Assembly: GCF_006385135.1 (NCBI RefSeq)
Contig: NZ_CP041025.1
Span: 1,271,501-1,335,500, forward strand
Length of the DNA: 64,000 bases
Direction of reading: 5' to 3'
Origin: Paremcibacter congregatus
GTDB lineage: Bacteria > Pseudomonadota > Alphaproteobacteria > Sphingomonadales > Emcibacteraceae
Below the pieces are notes generated by a model, which did no database searches, was not told the origin of the DNA, and saw only the letters and a list, made by a program, of their open reading frames with translations. This document shows positions 35,286 to 42,962 of this stretch, piece after piece; position 1 is the first letter of the stretch; the number at the start of each line of letters is the position of its first letter. The translations under genes and the position numbers were made by a program.

Positions 35286-36872
35286 ATGAATAACGCGGAA
35301 AATTGGGTAAAAATTGAAAATACAACGGCACTCAAAGATAAGGGTCGAATGGTCTTCCGGCAAGAGGGGAAACAAATCCTGCTTATCCGGAGCGGGACGC
35401 AAATCTTTGCGGTGAATAACCGTTGCCCTCATGAAGGATACCCCTTGAGTGAAGGCAGTCTGTCGCAAGATTGCAGTCTGACCTGTAATTGGCATAACTG
35501 GAAATTTGATCTCAAGAGCGGTGACACGCTGGTCGGCGGGGACAGATTGCGCCATTATCCCGTGCGGCAAGGGGAAGACGGTCTGTGGATTGATCTGCAG
35601 GATATTTCTGCGTCACAAGTGCGTCAACAGGCGCTGGATAATATTCAGGCAAGTTTTGATCGGTATGAATATGACCGTATGGGGCGGGAACTGGCTCGTT
35701 TCAGGCGGGCTGGCGGCGCATATCAAGAGGCGGTTCTGGATAGCCTGCTGCGCAACTACGACCGGCTGGAATATGGTATGGGGCATGCTTTCGCCGCCGC
35801 GGCGGACTGGTTGGCTTATGGGCAGGAACTGGAGCAACAGGGGAAGGATGAAGACTCTTTGGCGACGGTGCTCGAAATTATCAGCCACGTGGCCTGGGAT
35901 TGCCAGCGTAATCCGTCCTATCCTTATACACAGAATGTTCTTCCCTATACCCCGGAAGGTCTTCGGGCGGCCATTGAGGCGGAAGATGAAAATCGCGCCA
36001 TCGCCTTGACGCGCGGGGCCTTAAAAGCAGGACTGACCTTTGGTGACTTAATGCCTGTTCTGTCCCGGGCGGCGCTGGATCATTACAAAGGGTTCGGTCA
36101 TGCCGCGATCTATACATATAAGGCGGGGCAGCTGGCAGATCTGTTAGGCGAAGAAGCCTGGGAAGCATTGCTTTTTCCACTAGTGCGTTATCTGGTTTAC
36201 GCCAATCGGGAAGATTTGATTCCTGAGTTTCGCGCTTACAGTAAACGGCTTGCCCTGTGGGACGGGAAAGGTGATCAGCCGATCTTTGCGGATGACCTGA
36301 AGGGCCTTTCCGTGTCCAAGAGCCTGGCGCGGGTGGTGCAGTCCTCGGCGCGTCCTGAGGAGGTTTTCCTGGCCTTGCAGGAGGTCCTGGCCTGGAACAT
36401 GCTGCATTTTGATGTGCAATTTGAACAGGCGACGGATAATGCCGTCGTGGATAATGTCAATTGGCTGGACTTCACCCACGGTCTGACATTTGCCAATGCG
36501 GTGCGGGTGCTCTGCGAGCAGGTGCCTGACCTTTGGCCGCGCGCCTTGTTGCAGATGGCCTGTTTTAATGGCCGTAACCAGTCCTATATCGCACGAAATA
36601 TGGACCTGAAAGACTGGTATGTTGCGGACAGGGACAAGTTTTTCGCTGAAACTTTTACCGATTTGCTGGATCACGGGCAGCCAGAGCCGATTATTTCCGC
36701 GCATCTGATGAAACTTAGTACAGCGGTGCGGACAGAGGTGGAACGGGCATCGGGTATGAGGCGGGACGTCATGCTGGCCGGTCTTAACCGGTTCCTGCAT
36801 AGCCCGATCAAGCGCAAGCATCTGTTGCGCACCGCCCGTCAGGCGTATCGGTTTGTCGCCCGTGAAGGGTAA
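35286..36872 (+). CDS. Rieske [2Fe-2S] protein fused to a large helical domain
   Basis: A 528-residue protein. Residues 5-105 form a Rieske domain with C47-x-H49 in NRCPHEGYPL and C67-x2-H70 in CNWHNWKF, the four cluster ligands. Residues 115-528 are predicted mostly helical and I do not recognise them firmly. They hold conserved-looking histidines in YGMGHAFAAAAD (H167), DHYKGFGHAAIYTYKAG (H266, H272), MLHFDVQF (H374) and DFTHGLTFANAV (H398), which look like possible metal ligands. This could be an oxygenase-like or questin-oxidase-like part, but that is a guess. The Rieske domain would pass electrons to it. It has no signal peptide. It follows the 40-residue ORF and lies near a SufR-like regulator, suggesting Fe-S-dependent expression. 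Confidence 0.82.
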   Translation: MNNAENWVKIENTTALKDKGRMVFRQEGKQILLIRSGTQIFAVNNRCPHEGYPLSEGSLSQDCSLTCNWHNWKFDLKSGDTLVGGDRLRHYPVRQGEDGLWIDLQDISASQVRQQALDNIQASFDRYEYDRMGRELARFRRAGGAYQEAVLDSLLRNYDRLEYGMGHAFAAAADWLAYGQELEQQGKDEDSLATVLEIISHVAWDCQRNPSYPYTQNVLPYTPEGLRAAIEAEDENRAIALTRGALKAGLTFGDLMPVLSRAALDHYKGFGHAAIYTYKAGQLADLLGEEAWEALLFPLVRYLVYANREDLIPEFRAYSKRLALWDGKGDQPIFADDLKGLSVSKSLARVVQSSARPEEVFLALQEVLAWNMLHFDVQFEQATDNAVVDNVNWLDFTHGLTFANAVRVLCEQVPDLWPRALLQMACFNGRNQSYIARNMDLKDWYVADRDKFFAETFTDLLDHGQPEPIISAHLMKLSTAVRTEVERASGMRRDVMLAGLNRFLHSPIKRKHLLRTARQAYRFVAREG

Positions 36873-36980
36873 AGGAAAAAAGAAAGACGTGAAAAACAAG
36901 CCTGCTGTTTGGGAAATGTTAATTCATCACAGGTATTTTCCTCATTAGTGAATAAAGAGACAACAAACCCGGATTTCAGT

Positions 36981-38069
36981 ATGAATCGCGTCATCGGCCT
37001 GACCAAGAAACTAGATATAGACCGTTCTATCGCTATGGGGAGCATCATGTTGCTCGGGCTTTTTGCCGCTCAGGCCGTTGGGGTGTATGTCACGCTCTGG
37101 CAGTATGGACTCCTCGGTCACTTCAAACCACAGCTTTACGCGGGAATACTCTATTACAGTCTGGGGCTGGTGGTGTTTGTCAAAGGCATTTCATACAGTT
37201 TGCGCTATTTGTCTTATGAGGACGGTGCCCGGGGCATAATCCGGGTCAGGCAGGATTTCAGGGAAGGGTGGTTCAATGTCAGCTATTTAGTGGCTTTTAT
37301 GGTGCCGATGGTCTGCCTGCCGACCTTTATGGCGCTGTTTTCTTCCATGAAATCGACTATTCATCTGATACAGCCATTCTATCTGGACGAGCTTTTGATG
37401 AAGGCAGACCGGTTCATCCATTTTGGAATTGACCCCTGGCGTATTACCCATGCCATTTTCAACAGTGCCATCGCATCGGCAATCCTGAATTATTTTTATA
37501 ATCTGTGGTTCTTTATCATGTTTTCTTATGTGCTGTGGCACATAGTGAACGTACATTTCGGTAAGGAACGTCTACAGTTTCTGCTTGCGTTTGTTCTTGT
37601 CTGGCCGGTGATCGGTTCGTTGCTGGCGGTATTGTTTTCTTCTGCCGGTCCGGTGTATTACGGCGATATTGTCGGGGATAACAGCATATACGGCCCCATG
37701 ATGGATATTTTACGACACTATCATAGCCAGTTCGAAAACAGTGCTTTCGGGATATTTGCCCTGAATACCCAGGATATGCTTTGGGCGGATTACCTGAAAA
37801 ACGATACCAATATTGGCAGCGGGATATCGGCGATGCCGAGCATGCATGTTGCGGTGACTGCGCTTCTGTATTTTTCCGGTCGTCAAATGCATCGATATAT
37901 CGGGTACGGTATGTTGGTTTTTCTCGTTATCATCCAGATTGGTTCAGTACATCTTGGTTGGCATTATGCTATTGACGGATATGTTTCGATCTTTTTGACC
38001 TGGCTTATTTGGCGGGTCAGCGGTTGGGTGGTGCGGCGGTTTGTTATGCCGAACCCGGCGCAGATTTAA
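36981..38069 (+). CDS. PAP2-type phosphatase / inositolphosphotransferase-like membrane protein
   Basis: A 362-residue membrane protein with about seven spans. The C-terminal part has the PAP2 superfamily motif: SGISAMPSMHVAVTALLYFS (PSMH of motif 2) and GSVHLGWHYAIDGYVSIFL (H-x3-D of motif 3); motif 1 is not obvious. The order fits the Aur1/Ipt1-like PAP2_3 type. Substrate would be a lipid phosphate or phosphoinositide. The frame is open from a TTG at 36909; I prefer the ATG at 36981 (a GTG at 36948 is also possible) since the upstream part has no ribosome site. It follows the Rieske gene by about 110 bases, and its role there is unclear. Confidence 0.78.
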   Translation: MNRVIGLTKKLDIDRSIAMGSIMLLGLFAAQAVGVYVTLWQYGLLGHFKPQLYAGILYYSLGLVVFVKGISYSLRYLSYEDGARGIIRVRQDFREGWFNVSYLVAFMVPMVCLPTFMALFSSMKSTIHLIQPFYLDELLMKADRFIHFGIDPWRITHAIFNSAIASAILNYFYNLWFFIMFSYVLWHIVNVHFGKERLQFLLAFVLVWPVIGSLLAVLFSSAGPVYYGDIVGDNSIYGPMMDILRHYHSQFENSAFGIFALNTQDMLWADYLKNDTNIGSGISAMPSMHVAVTALLYFSGRQMHRYIGYGMLVFLVIIQIGSVHLGWHYAIDGYVSIFLTWLIWRVSGWVVRRFVMPNPAQI

Positions 38070-38162
38070 CATCGCTGATAAAATAGATGCATATACAACC
38101 TTGAAGTGGTGTGTGCTTTCTATTAGTATAATATTCCTTAATAATAAGGGATAGAGGAAGTG

Positions 38163-39266
38163 ATGCGCTGGCCAATCATTCTTTTGCTTGGTGTACTGCT
38201 ATTGGAGTTGGCCCCGGATGGGGTGGCGGAAGAGAATCCATCAGAAAAGCAAAAACTCATTCAGCTCTATGACGAATATAAAACCGTTTTAAAGAACGGT
38301 TCATCTGATAAATCCATACCACTAGCCGTAGAGATTTATAATCTTTCGCGCCGGATTTACGGGGAGAAATCGAAGATACATGCCACAGCTGTTTTTAATC
38401 TGGCTCAGGTGCAGAGTCATTTCACTAACTATGAAGAGGCTGCGCACCTTTACCAGCAGCACCTTGATATTTTAGAGCACCTGGAAACGCCTGAAGATGA
38501 AACATACCTATTCAAATTTGGGCTGTTGGCTCAGACCTACCGGCAGGCCAAAGAGCTAAAGAAGGCTGTCGTTTGGGGCAAAAAGGCCTTAAATATGGCC
38601 AAGAGCTTGGAGTTGCCGCCAGAGAAAATCGCTCCCTATGAATTGGATCTGGGGCGGACTTACTATACGACTTTTGGCAAAGGGGGAATGGCGGCGCGCT
38701 ATTTTGAAAAAGCCTATAGTCATTTTGTGGACGCCTATGGGGAAGATCATATAAAGGTGGCAGACGCCTTATTTTGGCAGGCTAAAGTTGATTTCTATTA
38801 TCACGATTCTGAAAAGGCTGCTGAAAAATTTGAACGGGTGCGTATGATTTTTGAGAGAGAACTCTCGAATGGCCATCATCTCATCTGGGAACTTTATGGT
38901 TTATTGGTCGGCGCTTACGTGGAAATGGGAGATGCTGAGAAAGCCACCCAGCGCTCGATTGCCGCTGCTGAGCACCGCCCCGAAGGGTTTGATAAAGAAG
39001 TTATATCGCTTTTTAAAGTTGCGCCAGAATATCCCTATTCTGCTATGCTTAAAGGAATAGGAGGACATGTGATTGTTGAGTTCACGGTTACGGAGACAGG
39101 AGAAGTCGAGGGTATCAAAACGATTGACGGCGAAAATATAGAGATTTTCGAGGAAGCGGCTCATAATGTCGCGGCAAAATTTAGATATGTGCCCTCTCTC
39201 CAAAATGGCAAGCGTGTTAAGACAGAAGGTATTCTTCACAAAATCACTTTTGAATATAGGGAGTAA
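38163..39266 (+). CDS. TPR protein with C-terminal TonB domain (paralog 1)
   Basis: A 367-residue exported protein. A signal peptide lies at residues 1-23 (ending near GVAEE). Then a tetratricopeptide-like helical region covers about residues 30-265, with repeated motifs such as AAHLYQQHLDILEHLETPED. The end is a TonB C-terminal domain, residues 278-367, with YPYSAMLKGIGGHVIVEFTV and KFRYVPSLQNGKRVKTEG. A TonB domain without an N-terminal anchor is seen in periplasmic proteins of unclear role. A GTG three bases upstream is an alternative start; an AGAGGA ribosome site supports the ATG. It is closely similar to the gene at 39659, so the two arose by duplication. Confidence 0.85.
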   Translation: MRWPIILLLGVLLLELAPDGVAEENPSEKQKLIQLYDEYKTVLKNGSSDKSIPLAVEIYNLSRRIYGEKSKIHATAVFNLAQVQSHFTNYEEAAHLYQQHLDILEHLETPEDETYLFKFGLLAQTYRQAKELKKAVVWGKKALNMAKSLELPPEKIAPYELDLGRTYYTTFGKGGMAARYFEKAYSHFVDAYGEDHIKVADALFWQAKVDFYYHDSEKAAEKFERVRMIFERELSNGHHLIWELYGLLVGAYVEMGDAEKATQRSIAAAEHRPEGFDKEVISLFKVAPEYPYSAMLKGIGGHVIVEFTVTETGEVEGIKTIDGENIEIFEEAAHNVAAKFRYVPSLQNGKRVKTEGILHKITFEYRE

Positions 39267-39310
39267 AGGTGGTGAAGATGATATCTGAGGCATTAAAAAA
39301 AGAGGGTGAT

Positions 39311-39566
39311 ATGCCCCGTCTATCGCTAATTTTTCTGCCTCTGATACGGGGGACTTTGCCGGTGTCGTCCTTCGCGGTTGAGAATAACCTGAAAGATAGC
39401 ACCGGCCGAATTTTATACAGGCTATAAGTTAAGCCTGAAAGTTGGGGACAGTGAGGCGGGGTACGAGGCGCGAAGGCATTTCCAATATGCGCCAACCATT
39501 CGATAGGGAACGCGGGGTGAAAGGGAAGGGGTACGATTTAAATTGGCCTGTAAAATTTTGGAGTGA
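39311..39566 (+). pseudogene. Decayed third copy of the TPR-TonB family
   Basis: Between the two TPR-TonB genes is a remnant. It begins with a signal-peptide-like ORF of 38 codons (MPRLSLIFLPLIRGTLPVSS, then FAVENN), with a GAGGG ribosome site, which ends at 39427. A shifted frame then reads RHFQYAPTIR-stop-GTRGEREGV at 39474-39530. This aligns without gaps to KFRYAPSIQNGQRVRTEGV of the intact paralog, with seven of the central residues identical across the internal stop. The TPR part is missing, so the copy lost its middle and gained a frameshift and a stop. The call rests on this alignment by eye. Confidence 0.65.
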
Positions 39567-39595
39567 TTGACGTTATTCGATTTCACTCCAAAATT
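39554..39595. repeat. 13-base perfect inverted repeat (stem-loop)
   Basis: AATTTTGGAGTGA (39554-39566) and TCACTCCAAAATT (39583-39595) are exact reverse complements around a 16-base loop. It lies between the decayed copy and the second paralog. There is no T-run after it, so it is not a typical intrinsic terminator; it may be a regulatory or insertion scar. Confidence 0.75.
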
Positions 39596-39658
39596 ATCTC
39601 CTTGATGTAAAATGACTTCCTCTATACCCTGTTGGGATAAACAAAAAAAGGGGATATC

Positions 39659-40762
39659 ATGTATCATTTCATCAAAATCTTAATGTGTATAATTGTGATG
39701 ATGGCGCCGGTGGCCTCAGTCGCGGGTGACGATTCTGATCCAAAAGCCCATATCACACAACTCTATAAAACTTATATCACCACGCTGAAGGCGGGAGATG
39801 AAGAAAAGGCGTTGGGTCTGGCTCAGGAGATGTACAGTCTATCGCCGCCTGTATTCGGGGCTTATTCAAAGTCTCATGCCACGATGGCGTTTAATCTGGC
39901 CCAAATGCTGGAGAAACGGCGGGAATACCTTGCCGCGCTGCCTTATTATCAGGAGCATGTGGATATTCTTGAGAAATTGAAGGCGCCGGAAGACGAAACC
40001 TATCTCTATAAGCTCGGGTTGCTGGCCCAGGCCTATCGCAATGCGCGTGAGGAGGAAAAGGCGGCAAAATGGAGCATGAAGGCCTTGGTGTTGGCGAGAG
40101 ATCTGCAGTTGCCTAAAGAAGTGATCGGCGACTATGAGCTTGAGCTTGGCAGTTCTTATTATGGCGTTCATGGAGAGGTGAGATCGGCACGTCGATACCT
40201 CAAGAAAGCTCATGATCATTATTTAGAGGTCTATGGAGAAGATCACGTCAAAACCGCGCAAGCTTTATTTTGGTTAGCTAAAGTAGACGCCTCTTTCAGA
40301 AAACATCGACAAGCTGCGGAGAAGTTGGAAGCTGTTTTGCAGGTGTATGAAAAGAACTTCCCCAAAGGCCATGACATGACCTTGCAGGTCCATGCTTTTC
40401 TCGTGGGGGCATATGAGGGCAAGGGGGATAAAGATAAGGCGACGGAACATTGCATTGCGGTCGCCACGGAACGTCCCACGGATTTTGACCGGGAGATCGA
40501 TCCCCTCTACAAAATAGCGCCTACCTATCCCCTATCTGCGGCGCGCAGCGGTAAGGAAGGGTTTGTCATTGCGGAATTTGTGGTGACGGCGTCAGGGCAG
40601 GTAGAAAATATTAAAACCCTTGAAGGGGAAAATATACGGGATTTTGAAAAAGCCGCTCATGAAGCTTTGTCCAAGTTTCGCTATGCGCCTTCCATCCAAA
40701 ATGGCCAACGTGTTCGAACAGAAGGTGTCTTGCATAGGGTAACGTTTAAAATGGCGCAGTGA
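39659..40762 (+). CDS. TPR protein with C-terminal TonB domain (paralog 2)
   Basis: A 367-residue protein, the same layout and length as the gene at 38163. Signal peptide residues 1-22 (ending near VASVAG), TPR-like helices about residues 30-265 (GLLAQAYRNAREEEKAAKWS), and a TonB C-terminal domain in the last 90 residues with YPLSAARSGKEGFVIAEFVV and KFRYAPSIQNGQRVRTEG. GGGG precedes the ATG by five bases. Both paralogs keep the same hydrophobic core, suggesting a retained, possibly envelope-sensing or protein-binding role, such as contact with an outer-membrane transporter. No TonB-dependent receptor is adjacent; the nearest is at 61668. Confidence 0.87.
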   Translation: MYHFIKILMCIIVMMAPVASVAGDDSDPKAHITQLYKTYITTLKAGDEEKALGLAQEMYSLSPPVFGAYSKSHATMAFNLAQMLEKRREYLAALPYYQEHVDILEKLKAPEDETYLYKLGLLAQAYRNAREEEKAAKWSMKALVLARDLQLPKEVIGDYELELGSSYYGVHGEVRSARRYLKKAHDHYLEVYGEDHVKTAQALFWLAKVDASFRKHRQAAEKLEAVLQVYEKNFPKGHDMTLQVHAFLVGAYEGKGDKDKATEHCIAVATERPTDFDREIDPLYKIAPTYPLSAARSGKEGFVIAEFVVTASGQVENIKTLEGENIRDFEKAAHEALSKFRYAPSIQNGQRVRTEGVLHRVTFKMAQ

Positions 40763-40990
40763 TCCGGCTCAAAAATTGACCCGCGGGAGGTGAGAAGGCA
40801 GGATTAATCGTGATAGCGGAGGGGAGGTGCTTCCGTATAAGCTCTCGCATATTGGGGTGCAAATCGAGAAATTCACCCCAGTCGCGACAGGTTATAATTG
40901 GAGGTTCCGCAATGATGACTTAGTGCATCCATCGACAACGTTGTCCATGGGCGATACATCCTCCGCCGCGCGGGCGTTACCGCTAAGCTC

Positions 40991-41845
40991 TCAATCCAGA
41001 TAATCGAGGCCGATGTCGACGGCGGGGGCGGATTGGGTAATGCGGCCAACGGAGATAAAATCGACGCCGGTGTCGGCGATGTCGCCAATGGTGTCCAGCG
41101 TCACACCACCCGACGCCTCCAGCGCCACCTGGCCTTTGTAGCGGGCAACCGCATGGCAGAGTTGATCCAGGCTCATATTATCCAGCAACAGCCGGTCAGC
41201 CCCGGCCTGGACCGCTTCGGCGGCCTGATCCAGGGTGTCGCATTCCACCGTCAGGCCAATGGTGCTGGCCTTGATGTCGTAGGCCTGCGCGGCGTCAATC
41301 GCCGCCTTGATGTTGCCGACGCGGGCGATATGGTTGTCCTTGATCAGGACCCCATCATCAAGCCGCATGCGATGGTTCATGGCTCCGCCCATACGACTGG
41401 CGTATTTCGCCAGTTTGCGATAGCCGGGAATGGTCTTGCGGGTGTCGAGCAGACGGCAGTCCGTATGCTCAATCCTGCGGACGTATGCCCGGGTCAGGGT
41501 GGCGATGCCTGACAGATGTTGCAGGATATTCAGCGCACTGCGTTCCGCCGTAAGCAATTTTTGCGCGTTGCCCGTGATTTTAAGAAGGGTGCTGCCCGCC
41601 ATAACCTCAAGCCCATCGCCCGCAACGATTTCGATCTGGGCGGCGGGGTCGCAGGTCTTGATCACTTCAATGGCGAGAAACATGCCCGCGATGACAATAG
41701 GCTCGCGGGTGATCATGGCAGCTGAGAGATTGAGGTCCGCCGGAATGGTGGCCAATGTGGTCAGGTCGCCGCGCCCCACGTCTTCATCAAGGGCGTTTTT
41801 GATGAACTGGCGCATTTCTTCCTTAAACAGCGGACATTCTGACAT
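40991..41845 (-). CDS. nadC: Nicotinate-nucleotide pyrophosphorylase (carboxylating)
   Basis: A 284-residue quinolinate phosphoribosyltransferase that makes nicotinate mononucleotide from quinolinate and PRPP. The N-terminal ALDEDVGRGDLTT, RSALNILQHLSGIATLT, LLDTRKTIPGYRKLAKYA and LEASGGVTLDTIGDIADTGV all match NadC; the arginine/lysine set (RKTIPG) binds PRPP. The frame is open upstream, but the ATG at 41845 fits the family N-terminus and lies one base after the nadA stop. It is the second gene of nadA-nadC; nadB is not in the window. Confidence 0.96.
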   Translation of the reverse strand: MSECPLFKEEMRQFIKNALDEDVGRGDLTTLATIPADLNLSAAMITREPIVIAGMFLAIEVIKTCDPAAQIEIVAGDGLEVMAGSTLLKITGNAQKLLTAERSALNILQHLSGIATLTRAYVRRIEHTDCRLLDTRKTIPGYRKLAKYASRMGGAMNHRMRLDDGVLIKDNHIARVGNIKAAIDAAQAYDIKASTIGLTVECDTLDQAAEAVQAGADRLLLDNMSLDQLCHAVARYKGQVALEASGGVTLDTIGDIADTGVDFISVGRITQSAPAVDIGLDYLD

Positions 41846-41846
41846 A

Positions 41847-42851
41847 TCAGTAGGCCCGGCCGGATTTGGGCGGCCGGTTTTGAGCGATGGGCGGCGACAT
41901 TTCCAGCATCCGGTCGAGCGGCGCCTTGGCGGCGATGCGGTCGGCTTCGCTGATCTCAATCACCGGCGTCAGGTCGCGCAGACAATCACGCAGCTTTTCC
42001 AGGGTGTTGAGCGCCATATAGGGGCATTGGTTGCAGTTGCAGACGCCGTCCATGCCAGGCGCGCCGATAAAGGTCTTCTCCGGTGACATTTTTGCCATCT
42101 GATGGATGATGCCCGGTTCGGTGGCGATAATGAAAGTCTCCGCCGCATGCTCCAGCACATATTTCAGGATAGAGGAGGTGGACCCCACGTGATCCGCATG
42201 ATTGAGAATATGGGCCGGGCATTCCGGGTGGGCCGCCACCGGCGCATCAGGATGTTCGGCTTTCAGCTTGATCAGTTCTTTTTCCGAGAAACGTTCATGC
42301 ACGATGCAGGAGCCGGGCCACAGGACCATGTCGCGGCCAGTTTCCTTGGCGAGATAGCCGCCGAGATGTTGGTCCGGCGCCAGCAGGATGGGTTGATCTT
42401 CGGGGATCTGGTCGATGATATGGCGGGCGTTGCTTGACGTGATGATGATGTCGGAATGGGTCTTCACCGCGGCAGAACAGTTGATATAGGTCAGACTGAT
42501 ATGGTCAGGGTGCTTGGCACGGAATGTCGCGAATTCGTCAGCCGGGCAGCTGTCTTCGAGAGAGCATCCGGCGTCCATGTCCGGCAACACAACGGTCTTT
42601 TCCGGGCTGAGGATCTTGGCGACTTCCGCCATGAAGCGCACACCGCAAAAGACGATGACGTCGGCGTTTGTCGAGGCGGCCTTGCGGGATAAATCAAGGC
42701 TGTCGCCGACAAAATCCGCCAGATCCTGAATCTTGCCATCCTGATAGTAATGGGCCAGGATCACCGCATTTTTTTCGACCCGCAGCCGATTGATTTCTTC
42801 CAGAAGTTCGGCGTCACTAGGGGCCCCTTGGCCCGTCAGCGGTATAGACAT
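41847..42851 (-). CDS. nadA: Quinolinate synthase
   Basis: A 334-residue NadA, which condenses iminoaspartate with dihydroxyacetone phosphate to quinolinate using a [4Fe-4S] cluster. The three cluster cysteines fall in FCGVRFMAEVAKIL or YINCSAAVKTHSD-type loops, in AHPECPAHI and in GVCNCNQCPYMAL near the end. Other family parts are ILAHYYQDGKIQDLADFVGD and SSNARHIIDQIPED. The ATG opens just after the usual short N-terminus. With nadC one base downstream, it makes NAD from aspartate. The aspartate oxidase or dehydrogenase that feeds it is elsewhere. Confidence 0.97.
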   Translation of the reverse strand: MSIPLTGQGAPSDAELLEEINRLRVEKNAVILAHYYQDGKIQDLADFVGDSLDLSRKAASTNADVIVFCGVRFMAEVAKILSPEKTVVLPDMDAGCSLEDSCPADEFATFRAKHPDHISLTYINCSAAVKTHSDIIITSSNARHIIDQIPEDQPILLAPDQHLGGYLAKETGRDMVLWPGSCIVHERFSEKELIKLKAEHPDAPVAAHPECPAHILNHADHVGSTSSILKYVLEHAAETFIIATEPGIIHQMAKMSPEKTFIGAPGMDGVCNCNQCPYMALNTLEKLRDCLRDLTPVIEISEADRIAAKAPLDRMLEMSPPIAQNRPPKSGRAY

Positions 42852-42962
42852 AACTTACTCCAACCCAAATGAGTTTATTCCATATTCTTATAGATGGAGG
42901 TTTAGCCCGTGGTGTCAAGGTTGGCAAGGTAATTGCTGTCTTTGGGGTGTGAAATTTTTGTG

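Noticed and set aside
40763-40990. Gap between the second TPR-TonB gene and nadC, with GGGGTG-14nt-CACCCC
   Set aside because: The stem is short and isolated; no tRNA or small RNA fold was found.
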